DNA of 64,000 bases, taken from NCBI GenBank assembly GCA_963824415.1, contig CAWGPM010000010.1, positions 1 through 64,000 of the forward strand. Direction: 5' to 3'. Below, one piece after another: positions 19,147 to 28,371 of this stretch. The DNA is from JABDQA01 sp963824415. Lineage in GTDB: Bacteria > Desulfobacterota > Desulfobulbia > Desulfobulbales > Desulfocapsaceae. The notes below the pieces were generated by a model. The model searched no databases and was not told where the DNA came from. It saw only the letters and a list, made by a program, of their open reading frames with translations. A program made the position numbers and the translations under genes. Positions within the stretch are counted from its first letter, which is position 1. Each line of letters begins with the position of its first letter.

Positions 19147-20307
19147 ATGATAGATGCGATTACCCTGAACGTGCCGGGAACCATAGAGTTCGGCGTCGGG
19201 AAAATAGCCACCCTGAAAGATCATCTACGCCGGAGCAGGCGCCTGTTTTTCCTGGTCGACACCCCGGTGATCGAGACCATTGAACCCATCATCGAAGAAC
19301 TGAAAAAATCAGGCGCCGCCGTCGAGATTTCGACCGAGGTGGTGCCGGAACCTCCCATCGAAAGTCTTGAAAAGCTGCTGGCTCCGGTTAAAGCATTCGC
19401 GCCTGATGCGGTGGTCGGCATCGGGGGCGGCTCGGCCATGGACATGGCGAAACTGGTGGCAGTGCTGTTTTCGGCGGAGCAGAAAACGGACGAGGTGATC
19501 GGCATCGGCAATGTGGCCGGACGCAGCGTGAAACTGGTGACTGCCTCCACCACCTCGGGCACCGGCAGCGAGGTGACCCCTATTGCGGTGCTGACCGATA
19601 CCAAGGCAGGCTTGAAAAAAGGCGTGGTCAGCCCCCATATCGTGCCGGATGTGGCCATTGTCGACCCGCAGCTTACCCGGGGGATGCCTCCCGGACTGAC
19701 CGCGGTAACCGGGATGGACGCGATGACGCACTGCATCGAAGCCTACACCAACCGCTTTGCCCATCCGATCATCGATTCTCTGGCGCTGGAAGGGGTCAGG
19801 CTGATCAGCAGAAGCCTTGAATCTGCCGTACAAGATGGCAGCGACATCGAGGCACGCACCGACATGGCTCTGGGCAGCCTCTACGGTGGTCTGTGCCTGG
19901 GGCCGGTAAACACCGCCGCGGTGCATGCGCTGGCCTACCCGCTGGGCGGCATGTTCAAGGTTTCCCACGGCATGTCGAACTCGGTGCTGCTGCCCTTTGT
20001 AATGCAGTTCAACCTCTCTTCCTGCCCCCTGCGCTATGCGATAATCGGCCGCACCATGGGGTTGCCTGAACAGGGCGACGATGCGGACATGGCTCTGGCA
20101 GCCATCGAGGCAATCGCCAGTCTGTCGAAGCGCTGCTCGATTCCCCAGGATCTGCAAAGCCTGGCGATACCCCGGGAAGCGCTCGGCGAGATGGCTGAGG
20201 CAGCCATGCAGGTGCAGCGGCTGCTCAACAACAACCCCCGGGAAGTGAATCTAGATGATGCCCGGCGCATTTATCTCAATGCCTATGAGGGCAGGCTGGG
20301 GGACTGA
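19147..20307 (+). CDS. iron-containing alcohol dehydrogenase (group III)
   Basis: 386 residues. NAD(H)-binding GIGGGSAMDMAKLVAV (residues ~95-110) and STTSGTGSEVTP. Metal ligands are the Asp in VPDVAIVDPQ, the His in MDAMTHCIEAY, and the two His in AVHALAYPLGG and FKVSHGMSN, all present. ACGAGG precedes the ATG. It reduces or forms an aldehyde; the AOR that follows after a short gap could oxidise the same aldehyde with ferredoxin, so the two genes probably act on one alcohol/aldehyde/acid series. Probably regulated by the divergent FCD regulator. Confidence 0.9.
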   Translation: MIDAITLNVPGTIEFGVGKIATLKDHLRRSRRLFFLVDTPVIETIEPIIEELKKSGAAVEISTEVVPEPPIESLEKLLAPVKAFAPDAVVGIGGGSAMDMAKLVAVLFSAEQKTDEVIGIGNVAGRSVKLVTASTTSGTGSEVTPIAVLTDTKAGLKKGVVSPHIVPDVAIVDPQLTRGMPPGLTAVTGMDAMTHCIEAYTNRFAHPIIDSLALEGVRLISRSLESAVQDGSDIEARTDMALGSLYGGLCLGPVNTAAVHALAYPLGGMFKVSHGMSNSVLLPFVMQFNLSSCPLRYAIIGRTMGLPEQGDDADMALAAIEAIASLSKRCSIPQDLQSLAIPREALGEMAEAAMQVQRLLNNNPREVNLDDARRIYLNAYEGRLGD

Positions 20308-20383
20308 TTTGCAATCGGCCGATCACTTATAGCCTGACTAGAAACCGCTGGATATGCCAACATCTGATGATTTGGAAAAGAGT

Positions 20384-22117
20384 ATGAAAGGATATTTCAA
20401 GAAACTGCTGCGTGTCGATCTGGATCGTAAAACGTCCGTAATCGAAGATATTGCTGAAGATCTTTTGAACACCTGCCTGGGCGGCAAAGGACTGGGAGTC
20501 AGGCTTTTGCTGGAGGAAATCCCGGCGGGTGCTGATGCACTGAGTCCCGACAATGTGTTCGTGATCGCCACCGGTCCGGCCACCGGCACCCGGATGTGGG
20601 GACAGTCGCGTTTCGGGGTCTACAGCAAGAGTCCGGCCACCGGCGGGTTCGGCGAGTCCTATTGCGGTGGAACCCTGGCCCCAAAGATCAAGGGCTGCGG
20701 CATCGATGCGGTGATCATCGCAGGCCACGCTGAAAGTTTAACTTGGCTGGAAGTCAGCGAAGATGGGGTAAAGTTCCTGGATGCCGAACCGATTCGGGGA
20801 GCACACACGGACGAGGCGGAAGCCTATATGCTCAAACACTCGGCTACGGGAGCCGGGGCGCTGACCATCGGCCCGGCCGGGGAGAATCTGGTCAGCTTTG
20901 CCTGCATCAAGTCGGATCGATGGCGGAGCCTGGGAAGGGGCGGCATGGGCGCGGTGTTAGGATCGAAAAATCTCAAGGGCATTACTTTTGCGGGAAACCA
21001 AAAATGTCCTGTAGCCAACGCTGAATTACTCCAAGAGCTTATCAAAAAAGTCTCGGAGAAAGGCAGCGCAGCTCCGGTCACCAAGATGTACCAGAAGCTC
21101 GGCACCCCGATGCAGGTGAGAGTTACCAATGCCCAGGGCTGCTTTCCCACCCGCTATTGGCAAAGCGGTCGATTCGAAAAATGGGAAAACCTGTCGGCCG
21201 ATTATATGCAGGATCATTTTGACTTGAAATCGGTTGGCTGCCCGCCCTGTTTTCTGCGCTGCACCAAGCACAGCGTCGTTAAAAACGGCAGGCACGCCGG
21301 CCTCGAGCTCGAAGGACCGGAGTACGAGACCATCTATGCGATCGGCGGCCTGAACGCGATCGACAGCCTCGAAGAGGTGGCCTGGCTCAATGACCTCTGC
21401 GACCGTCTCGGCCTCGACACCATGAGTGCAGGCAATATCTCGGCATTTGCAGTGGAAGCCTGCAAAGCGGGTAAGAGTGATTTTGCCATCGACTACAACC
21501 AGCCTGACCGCGTTGCCGAACTCTTTGAGCTGATTGCCCGCCGGGAAGGCAGCGGCGCCCTTTTCGCCAAAGGTATTGTCGCAGCGGCCGACGAGCTTGG
21601 CCTTGATGATCTCGCAGTGCATGTCAAAGGGCTCGAGCCGGCTGGCTTCGATCCGCGGGTGCTGAAGGGAATGGGACTCAGCTATGCTACCGCAGCCCGG
21701 GGAGCCTGTCATCTGCGGGCCACCTTTTACAAGGCGGAGCTTTCCGGCGAGTTTGACCGGGACCAGATCCCTGGTAAAGCCCAAGCCATGATCGACTATG
21801 AAGACCGGGCCACCCTGTTTGACTCACTGATTTTATGCCGCTTTTTCAGGGATTTCGTGATGTGGGATGAATTGCAGATGCTCATTGAGGCCACCACCGG
21901 TAATCGCTACTCTAAAGAAGAATTGCAGGATATAGCTGGCCAGACCACAAACCTGACCCGTGCATTTAACAGAAGAGAGGGACTAGACGAAACATACGAC
22001 AAGCTTCCCAAAAGGTTTTTTCAGAAAAATGCAGAAGGTGCCGCGATCTCAGAAGAAGAAATGGCCAAGATGTTGAGCGAATACAATGAGCTGCGAACCG
22101 GGGGGCCGCAACCTTGA
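20384..22117 (+). CDS. aldehyde:ferredoxin oxidoreductase, tungstopterin family (AOR 1)
   Basis: 577 residues from the ATG at 20384 (MKGYFKKLLRVDL); an in-frame ATG at 20354 adds ten residues unlike the family. The 4Fe-4S ligands C286-P-P-C289-F-L-R-C293 correspond closely to C288/C291/C295 of the Pyrococcus enzyme. The last ligand is in D480-S-L-I-L-C485, where AOR has DxxGLC. Bis-pterin motifs: SPATGGFGESYCGGTLAPKI and GRGGMGAVLGSKNLKGI. It oxidises an aldehyde to an acid and reduces ferredoxin in the cytoplasm. It belongs with the Fe-alcohol dehydrogenase upstream; no electron-transfer subunit gene is adjacent. Confidence 0.92.
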   Translation: MKGYFKKLLRVDLDRKTSVIEDIAEDLLNTCLGGKGLGVRLLLEEIPAGADALSPDNVFVIATGPATGTRMWGQSRFGVYSKSPATGGFGESYCGGTLAPKIKGCGIDAVIIAGHAESLTWLEVSEDGVKFLDAEPIRGAHTDEAEAYMLKHSATGAGALTIGPAGENLVSFACIKSDRWRSLGRGGMGAVLGSKNLKGITFAGNQKCPVANAELLQELIKKVSEKGSAAPVTKMYQKLGTPMQVRVTNAQGCFPTRYWQSGRFEKWENLSADYMQDHFDLKSVGCPPCFLRCTKHSVVKNGRHAGLELEGPEYETIYAIGGLNAIDSLEEVAWLNDLCDRLGLDTMSAGNISAFAVEACKAGKSDFAIDYNQPDRVAELFELIARREGSGALFAKGIVAAADELGLDDLAVHVKGLEPAGFDPRVLKGMGLSYATAARGACHLRATFYKAELSGEFDRDQIPGKAQAMIDYEDRATLFDSLILCRFFRDFVMWDELQMLIEATTGNRYSKEELQDIAGQTTNLTRAFNRREGLDETYDKLPKRFFQKNAEGAAISEEEMAKMLSEYNELRTGGPQP

Positions 22118-22192
22118 GCGTAGCCTGTTTTCCAAACTTATAATTCGCATGAAAATCTTGCGTTGTCGGCAGGTTATTGCACCTATGAACAG

Positions 22193-22252
22193 TTGACACG
22201 ACGGTGTGAGTAGGATAATACTTGGCAATCCCTTAAAAGACGCTCGTCTTTT
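22193..22252 (+). promoter_or_regulatory. promoter and attenuator-like hairpin before the TRAP operon
   Basis: TTGACA (22193-22198), a 17-bp spacer and TAATAC (22216-22221) precede dctP by ~130 bases. Just downstream, AAAAGACG-CT-CGTCTTTT (22235-22252) is a perfect hairpin followed by a T-rich stretch. It could terminate AOR 1 transcripts or act in the leader. Nothing else is evident in 22118-22354. Confidence 0.5.
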
Positions 22253-22354
22253 ATTTCTGGTGCTGCCCGACACTCCGGGGAGGGCTCGTTTCTCATAGCT
22301 CAATACCGCCCGTCGGACGGCAGAACGTAATTCAATTGAGGAGGAGGTCCCAAA

Positions 22355-23332
22355 ATGAAAAAACGATTCATGCTCTTGCTAACCTGTGCTGTAGCAATGA
22401 CCATGGTCCATGCCGGTCTGGTGATGGCGGCGACCAAGGTCAAATTCGCCCATGTTTATGAAACGAGTGAACCGTATCACATCAGGGCGGTAGAGGCCGC
22501 CGAGGTTCTCAAGCAGAGGACCGATGGCCGCTATGAAATGGAAGTGTTCCCCGCCTCTTCCCTGGGTAAGGAGGCCGACATCAACCAGGGACTGACCCTG
22601 GGAACCGTGGACATCATCATCTCCGGCAACCTGTTCGCAGGCAGGTCTTACGGCCCCCTGGCCATCGCCGGATCACCATACATGTTCCGCGATCTGGATC
22701 ACTGGCGCAAGTACACCGAGAGCGACCTGTTCAAGGAGCTTTCGGCAGGCTACACCAAGGCCACCGGCAACCATATCGTCGCCCATACCTACTACGGCAA
22801 GCGCCACACCACGTCCAATAAGCCGCTGAACGTCTGCGCTGACATGGAGAACCTGAAAATCAGGGTGCCCAATGCCCCGCTCTACATGATGTTCCCGAAG
22901 GCCTGCGGAGCCAACCCGACCCCGATCGCCTTCGCCGAGGTCTATCTCGCCCTCCAGCAGGGCGTCGTCGATGCCCAGGAGAACCCGCTGCCCACCATCA
23001 AGGCCAAGAAGTTCTACGAGGTGCAGAAATACATCAACCTGACCGGCCACATTTCTGACAGCCTGCTGACCATCCTTGGCGGACCCTTCTGGAACAAACT
23101 TTCCGAGGCTGATCGCGAAATTTTCACCGAAGTGATGAAAGATGCCGCCCAGAAGGCGAGCGACGACATCCTCGAATCCGAAAAATCGCTTGCCGCCTGG
23201 TTCGAGGAGCAGGGCGTCACCGTAAACGAGGTTGACATAACCTCGTTCCGCGAGGCCACCATGAAGCTTCACAACGGTCCGGACGCCACCTGGAGCCAGG
23301 ACGTCTATGACCGGCTGCAGGCCATCCAGTAA
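22355..23332 (+). CDS. dctP: TRAP transporter substrate-binding protein (DctP family)
   Basis: Periplasmic solute receptor, 325 residues. Signal peptide at residues 1-25 (LLLTCAVAMTMVHAGLVMAA, cut after the AxA-like end). Family motifs: ASSLGKEADINQGLTLGTVD, KRHTTSNKPLNVCADMENLKIRVP with the conserved carboxylate-binding Arg, and FAEVYLALQQGVVDAQENPLPTI. GGAGGAGGT lies upstream of the ATG. The first of six co-directional genes (22355-28361). The linked PdxA2, acid-sugar kinase and SDR suggest a C4-C6 sugar acid as substrate. Confidence 0.92.
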   Translation: MKKRFMLLLTCAVAMTMVHAGLVMAATKVKFAHVYETSEPYHIRAVEAAEVLKQRTDGRYEMEVFPASSLGKEADINQGLTLGTVDIIISGNLFAGRSYGPLAIAGSPYMFRDLDHWRKYTESDLFKELSAGYTKATGNHIVAHTYYGKRHTTSNKPLNVCADMENLKIRVPNAPLYMMFPKACGANPTPIAFAEVYLALQQGVVDAQENPLPTIKAKKFYEVQKYINLTGHISDSLLTILGGPFWNKLSEADREIFTEVMKDAAQKASDDILESEKSLAAWFEEQGVTVNEVDITSFREATMKLHNGPDATWSQDVYDRLQAIQ

Positions 23333-23371
23333 CAGGTAACCATACTTATCAGCAAGCCAGCAGGGGCGGAA

Positions 23372-23941
23372 ATGACTGAGCAGACACAGAATCCGGAAGC
23401 AGTGGCCGGGGAGACCTCGAGCGCTTTCATCGAAGATGTCGAGGTCAACTGGAGAGACTACAGCATCGAAGACTACGTTTCTTTCGTGATCTTCTGGGTT
23501 CTTGGCGCAGTTGTTTTCGCCCAGTTTTTCAGCCGCTACGTGCTGAACGACTCCATTGCCTGGACTGAGGAAATTGCCAGGTATCTGCTCATCGCGGTGG
23601 CTTTCGCCGGGGCCCCCATCGCGGTCAGGAAAAACACCCACATCCACGTGGAATTCTTTTACCGGTTCATCAACCGTCGCCTCGGCCGCTTCCTGTCGGT
23701 TCTGGTCGATCTGATCAGGATCGTATTCTTCGCCTATGGCTCCTGGACCTCATGGAAGATCCTGAAGCTTATGAAGATGCAGTACATGGTCGCGCTCAAC
23801 ATATCCATGGCCTGGATCTACGGCCTGGTTTTCGCCGGTTTCCTGCTGATGACCTTCCGCGCCATACAGGTAGCCGTCAAGCACTGGAACCAGGGATACA
23901 GCGCTCTGGATCATAAATGTAAAGGCCACACCTTGAGCTGA
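23372..23941 (+). CDS. dctQ: TRAP transporter small permease (DctQ family)
   Basis: 189 residues with four predicted membrane helices, e.g. YVSFVIFWVLGAVVFAQFF and SMAWIYGLVFAGFLLMTF. The DctQ hallmark WTEEIARYLLIAVAFAGAPIAVRKNTHI is near the middle. A ~35-residue hydrophilic acidic N-terminal extension precedes the first helix. It pairs with DctM (starts 51 bases after) to form the membrane part of the sodium-driven uptake system. Confidence 0.9.
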   Translation: MTEQTQNPEAVAGETSSAFIEDVEVNWRDYSIEDYVSFVIFWVLGAVVFAQFFSRYVLNDSIAWTEEIARYLLIAVAFAGAPIAVRKNTHIHVEFFYRFINRRLGRFLSVLVDLIRIVFFAYGSWTSWKILKLMKMQYMVALNISMAWIYGLVFAGFLLMTFRAIQVAVKHWNQGYSALDHKCKGHTLS

Positions 23942-23991
23942 ACCGACTGGACCGGATGTTCATTGATTAATTCTTTTTCGAGTCTTTTATC

Positions 23992-25272
23992 ATGCTGATT
24001 GCAATAATGCTGGTAGTTCTCTTTTCGCTTCTGATTATCGGCGTACCGGTCGGTATCGCTCTGGCTGGAAGTTCCATGGTCTGGGTCTTGCTGTCCGGCT
24101 CCGTGCCCGACTTCGTGGTTATTCACCGCATGGTAAACGGGGTCGACAGCTTCCCCCTGCTGGCCATTCCCTTTTTCATACTGGCTGGAAACCTGATGAA
24201 CTCCGCCGGCATCACCAACCGCATCTTTGCTTTCGCCACCGCCTGTATCGGCTGGCTGCGTGGCGGCCTGGGCCACGTGAACATTATCGCTTCAGTACTT
24301 TTTGCCGGCATGTCAGGCGCTGCGGTGGCGGATGCCGGGGGGCTCGGCACCATAGAAATCAAGGCCATGCGCGACGCCGGTTACGATGACGATTTCGCCG
24401 TCGCCGTTACCGCCGCCTCCTCGACAATCGGCCCGATCATCCCGCCGAGCCTACCGATGGTCGTCTACGGAGTTATGGCTTCTGCCTCGGTCGGCCAGCT
24501 CTTTACCGCCGGTTTCATCCCCGGCCTTTTGATGGCAGTTGCCCTGATGCTGATGGTGGCCTGGTATGCAAAGCGGAGAAACTACCCCCGCGACAAACGC
24601 TTTTCCATCCGGCTGCTCGGCACCACCTTTAAACGTGCTTTCCTGTCATTAATGACGCCGGTTATCATTGTCGGGGGCATCCTTACCGGCGCCTTTACGC
24701 CAACCGAGGCCGCAATCTCAGCAAGCGTCTACGCACTCATTCTCGGGGTAGTCGTCTATCGAACCCTGACCTGGAAACGGCTCTTCCATGTCAGCATGGA
24801 TACTATTGAAACGTCGGCGATCATTCTTTTCATCGTCGCCGCCGCCTCTATTTTCGCCTGGATTCTCACCAGCAACCGGGTTACCGAACATTTTGCCGCA
24901 ATCTTGATGGGTATGACCAAAAATCCGATTCTCATCCTGCTGATGCTCAATCTCGTTCTGTTCATCGTCGGCTGCTTTATGGAAACGGTCGCCGCCATCA
25001 CTATTCTCGTGCCGGTGCTTCTGCCGATCGCCGAGGGTGTCGGCATCGATCCCGTTCACTTCGGTGTTATCATGGTTCTGAACCTGATGATCGGTCTGTT
25101 GACCCCGCCGGTCGGTATGGTGCTCTATGTTCTCTCACGTGTTGCCGGTATCAGTTTTGAGAGATGCTCTGCCGCGACCTTGCCATTTCTTTTTCCGCTC
25201 GTGGTAGTTCTTGCCCTCATTACCTTTATACCTAGTTTCTCAATGTGGTTGCCTACGCTTATCTATCGATAA
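23992..25272 (+). CDS. dctM: TRAP transporter large permease (DctM family)
   Basis: 426 residues, ~12 hydrophobic helices. Family motifs: VIHRMVNGVDSFPLLAIPFFIL, LFAGMSGAAVADAGGLGTIEI, AASSTIGPIIPPSLPMVVYG, FTPTEAAISASVYALI and the C-terminal LNLMIGLLTPPVGMVLYV. The channel subunit for the receptor encoded upstream. A 19-bp gap to the PdxA-like gene keeps transport and catabolism in one transcript. Confidence 0.93.
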   Translation: MLIAIMLVVLFSLLIIGVPVGIALAGSSMVWVLLSGSVPDFVVIHRMVNGVDSFPLLAIPFFILAGNLMNSAGITNRIFAFATACIGWLRGGLGHVNIIASVLFAGMSGAAVADAGGLGTIEIKAMRDAGYDDDFAVAVTAASSTIGPIIPPSLPMVVYGVMASASVGQLFTAGFIPGLLMAVALMLMVAWYAKRRNYPRDKRFSIRLLGTTFKRAFLSLMTPVIIVGGILTGAFTPTEAAISASVYALILGVVVYRTLTWKRLFHVSMDTIETSAIILFIVAAASIFAWILTSNRVTEHFAAILMGMTKNPILILLMLNLVLFIVGCFMETVAAITILVPVLLPIAEGVGIDPVHFGVIMVLNLMIGLLTPPVGMVLYVLSRVAGISFERCSAATLPFLFPLVVVLALITFIPSFSMWLPTLIYR

Positions 25273-25290
25273 TACTTTCCAGGTGAGTTC

Positions 25291-26280
25291 ATGAAATATG
25301 GCGGTACTATTGGAATTACCATGGGAGATCCTTCCGGGGTCGGCCCTGAAATCATCTGCAAGGCACTTGCTGACCTGACACCAGCTCAACGTCTCCAGAC
25401 AATTGTCATCGGAGATCCTTTGTTTTTAAGTCGGGCAAACGATTTGCTCAAAACCGGTCTTGAGTTCGGGGCGGCCTTCACAGAACTCGCCCCTGGAACG
25501 GTTCCACTGGTCGAAATTTCCACCAAATCCAGTAATGAAGTTACCCCGGGCACGGTTTCCGCCGGCGGCGGGGAAAGCGCCTACCGCTGCATCACCCGGG
25601 CAGTAAAACTCTGCCAGGACGGTTCACTTGAGGTGATGGTTACCGCACCGCTGAACAAAGCGGCCCTGCATCTGGCCGGTCATCACTATGATGGTCATAC
25701 TGGGCTGTTGACCTATTTGACCGGGGCCAGGCAGTCCTTCATGCTGCTGACCTCAGAAAAACTTTCGACAATTCATGTCACCACGCACGTTTCCATGAAA
25801 GAGGCGACCGAGCGGGTTACCAAAGAGCGGGTTCTGGCAACGATCAGCGCCGGTAACGACCATCTGCAGCAGATGGGTATCGAGCACCCTCGTATCGCGG
25901 TGGCCGGACTCAACCCGCATTGCGGCGAAGGCGGCATCTTCGGCAAAGAGGACATCGAGCAGATCGAACCGGCGGTGACGAGCGCCGCCAAGAAAGGCAT
26001 CGATGTGCAGGGTCCAATCCCGGGCGATACCGTATTTTACCGTGCCGTAAACGGGGAGTTCGACCTCGTCGTGGCCCAATATCATGACCAGGGTCATGCC
26101 CCGATCAAGCTCCTCGCCTTCGATACTGCCGTAAACGTGTCCCTTGGCATCCCGCTGCGCCGGACCTCGGTAGACCATGGCACCGCCTTCGATATCGCCT
26201 GGACCGGCCAGGCCGATCACCGCAATATGCTCACTGCCATCGACTATGCCAGGCGCTGGTCTGCCGTTTCCCGAAAATAA
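25291..26280 (+). CDS. pdxA2: PdxA-family 4-phospho-D-threonate/erythronate dehydrogenase (PdxA2-like)
   Basis: 329 residues. Motifs: ITMGDPSGVGPEIICKAL at the N-terminus, metal-binding His in HHYDGHTGLLTYLTG, GLNPHCGEGGIFGKED, and YHDQGHAPIKLLAFDTAVNVSLG. It is placed between the TRAP permease and a DUF1537 kinase. That gene pairing is known for PdxA2 enzymes that oxidise and decarboxylate 4-phosphorylated threonate/erythronate to dihydroxyacetone phosphate, rather than for vitamin B6 synthesis. No other pyridoxine gene is nearby. Confidence 0.88.
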   Translation: MKYGGTIGITMGDPSGVGPEIICKALADLTPAQRLQTIVIGDPLFLSRANDLLKTGLEFGAAFTELAPGTVPLVEISTKSSNEVTPGTVSAGGGESAYRCITRAVKLCQDGSLEVMVTAPLNKAALHLAGHHYDGHTGLLTYLTGARQSFMLLTSEKLSTIHVTTHVSMKEATERVTKERVLATISAGNDHLQQMGIEHPRIAVAGLNPHCGEGGIFGKEDIEQIEPAVTSAAKKGIDVQGPIPGDTVFYRAVNGEFDLVVAQYHDQGHAPIKLLAFDTAVNVSLGIPLRRTSVDHGTAFDIAWTGQADHRNMLTAIDYARRWSAVSRK

Positions 26281-26300
26281 AGACGATCGAGGTTCAAACG

Positions 26301-27542
26301 ATGCACGACGCTTGCCCCCGGGTCGTAATTCTAGCCGACGACCTGACCGGGGCGATGGATTCTGCCGTACCATTTAGTCAACGCGGTCTCCGGGTTGCTG
26401 TTTTGCCAGATCCGGGCCTTGATTCGTTTGCAGCCAATGGTGTTGATGTACTATCAATTTCGACGAATACCAGGCATTGTGCGCCACCAGAGGCGGCTGC
26501 ACGGGTAGCTGAGACGTGCAAGCAGCTAGCGATCCACAAGGCTCAATTGCTGATTAAAAAAATAGACTCAACCTTGCGCGGCAATGTTGCTTCAGAAAGT
26601 CGTGCATTCATCGACGCTTGCGGCAGGGAATCCGCCCTAATCTGTCCTGCAGTTCCGGCCCAGAAACGCACGGTGGTTGATGGTACGCTCTACGTTGACG
26701 GGTTAATCCTCAGCCAGACAGCGTTCGGACGCGATCTGCGCTCTGCCCCGCCCACGTCATCGCTGCGGGAGCTTTTCCGGGGGCACTTCCCGGGCTGGCA
26801 GATCTTAGCGGAAAAACCTCCTGCTACCACGAGAGTCAAAAAAGCTGATCACCCTCGCACGCTCACCATCGGCGATGCTGAGCACGATGCCGATCTGTTG
26901 AGGCTCGTTCGAGCACGAGCGGATGTAATCAATGACAGTGTTTTTATCGGCGCCTCCGGACTTGCCAAGGCCCTGGCGGAAACACTTTATGGGCCCGCGA
27001 TAAAACCCTCTCAGCCAGGCCCGACGAACGGCAGCCTATTGTTTGTTGTCGGATCTCCCGCCCAGGAAACTGATGCACAACTGAAACTATTGTGCGCTGA
27101 GAACCCCCATCTGACACTCGTTGAGATCACCAACGGTAATCCGCTCGATGCTCCGTCAATGCATGACCATTTGGTCATCAATGTAGAGGAGCCCAATATC
27201 ATTGTGCTCAAAGCCCCGATGATCTCGACCTCTAAAAAATATGATCCGGAGAAGATCAGCGCGGCACTTGCAGATTCCGCTGCTTCGATAATCCAGTCCT
27301 GCAGAATTGGTGCGATAGTTGCCACCGGGGGCGACACCGCCCAGGCAATCCTGGCGAAGTTAGGTATAAAAAGCATTATGGTCTCTGGGGAAATCGAGCA
27401 GGGTGTGGTATATGGAACAATTGATACTGCAGCTCAACCAGTCTTTCTTGTCACCAAGGCGGGCGGATTCGGCAAGCCTGAACTGTTTTTAAAGATCCTT
27501 CATTTTTTTCTTGTCCCTGATGGAGGCTTTTCGAAGGAGTAG
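26301..27542 (+). CDS. four-carbon acid sugar kinase (DUF1537 family)
   Basis: 413 residues. The N-terminal substrate domain starts VVILADDLTGAMDSAVPFS, the hallmark of the family. KIDSTLRGNVASES and ICPAVPAQKRTVVDGTLYVDG follow. The C-terminal nucleotide-binding domain contains GAIVATGGDTAQAILAKLG and FLVTKAGGFGKPELF. It phosphorylates tetronates such as threonate or erythronate, the product going to the PdxA-like enzyme 21 bases upstream. It sits between that gene and the SDR (4-bp gap). The ATG at 26301 lacks a clear binding site but is close to the stop of the preceding gene, suggesting coupling. Confidence 0.87.
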   Translation: MHDACPRVVILADDLTGAMDSAVPFSQRGLRVAVLPDPGLDSFAANGVDVLSISTNTRHCAPPEAAARVAETCKQLAIHKAQLLIKKIDSTLRGNVASESRAFIDACGRESALICPAVPAQKRTVVDGTLYVDGLILSQTAFGRDLRSAPPTSSLRELFRGHFPGWQILAEKPPATTRVKKADHPRTLTIGDAEHDADLLRLVRARADVINDSVFIGASGLAKALAETLYGPAIKPSQPGPTNGSLLFVVGSPAQETDAQLKLLCAENPHLTLVEITNGNPLDAPSMHDHLVINVEEPNIIVLKAPMISTSKKYDPEKISAALADSAASIIQSCRIGAIVATGGDTAQAILAKLGIKSIMVSGEIEQGVVYGTIDTAAQPVFLVTKAGGFGKPELFLKILHFFLVPDGGFSKE

Positions 27543-27545
27543 ACT

Positions 27546-28361
27546 ATGAGTTATCTCGATGAAATGTTCGGCCTCGATGGTAAGACCGCCGTTGTCTCAG
27601 GCGGTGCCGGGGCCATCGGCACGGTAATGTCGGAAGCGCTGCTGAAGGCCGGGGCCAAAGTGATGATCTGGAGCCGCACCCAGGATTCCATCGCCGTTGC
27701 GCTTAAGCGTCTCAAACAGGTTCCGGACAGCGAAGGGTGGGTTGACGGCATGCAGGTCGATGCGGGCATCGAGGAACAAGTAGAAAAAGCGCTGCTGGCA
27801 ACGGCGGATACCTTTGGTGTTCCGGATGTCCTGATCAACGGGGTCGGCGGCAATATCGGCAAATACCCGCTGATTGAACAGGACATGGAGCTCTTTGAAA
27901 AAGTCCTCCACCTGAACCTGGTTGCCGGCCTGATGATCCCGACCAAGGTGTTTGGCGCCTACTGGATCAAAAACAAGATCAAGGGGGCGATCATCAACCT
28001 GACCTCCATGGCCTCCTACAATCCGCTCTCGGGGGTCTGGGCCTACGATGCGGCCAAATCCGCGACGCTGAACCTGACCATGGCCTCGGCCAACGAGTTT
28101 GCCCCGCATGGGATCCGGGTCAATGCGATCGCCCCGGGCTTTTTTCTGGGCAAGCAGAACAAGGCCCTGCTGGTCAATCAGGAAACCGGCGAATATACCG
28201 AGCGGGGCAAGGCGGTCATCGCCCACACCCCGTATGGCCGCTTCGGCGATGTGATGGAACTGGCCGGCGCCACCGTCTTTCTGGCCAGCGACAAAGCGGC
28301 CGGCTTTATTACCGGCGTGTCAATCCCGGTGGACGGCGGCTATCTGGTGCACAATATCTAG
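27546..28361 (+). CDS. SDR oxidoreductase resembling D-mannonate oxidoreductase/fructuronate reductase
   Basis: 271 residues. Classical short-chain dehydrogenase: Rossmann loop SGGAGAIGTV (residues ~18-28), NGVGGN, catalytic Ser in LTSMASYNPL and Y-D-A-A-K. The C-terminal block QNKALLVNQETGEYTERGK followed by AHTPYGRFGD is diagnostic of the SDR group that interconverts fructuronate or tagaturonate with mannonate or altronate. GAAGGAG precedes the ATG. Last gene of the TRAP run, converging on the UxaA-type dehydratase with only 10 bases between stops, and functionally contiguous with it: altronate made here would be dehydrated there. Confidence 0.82.
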   Translation: MSYLDEMFGLDGKTAVVSGGAGAIGTVMSEALLKAGAKVMIWSRTQDSIAVALKRLKQVPDSEGWVDGMQVDAGIEEQVEKALLATADTFGVPDVLINGVGGNIGKYPLIEQDMELFEKVLHLNLVAGLMIPTKVFGAYWIKNKIKGAIINLTSMASYNPLSGVWAYDAAKSATLNLTMASANEFAPHGIRVNAIAPGFFLGKQNKALLVNQETGEYTERGKAVIAHTPYGRFGDVMELAGATVFLASDKAAGFITGVSIPVDGGYLVHNI

Positions 28362-28371
28362 CCCCAACCTT

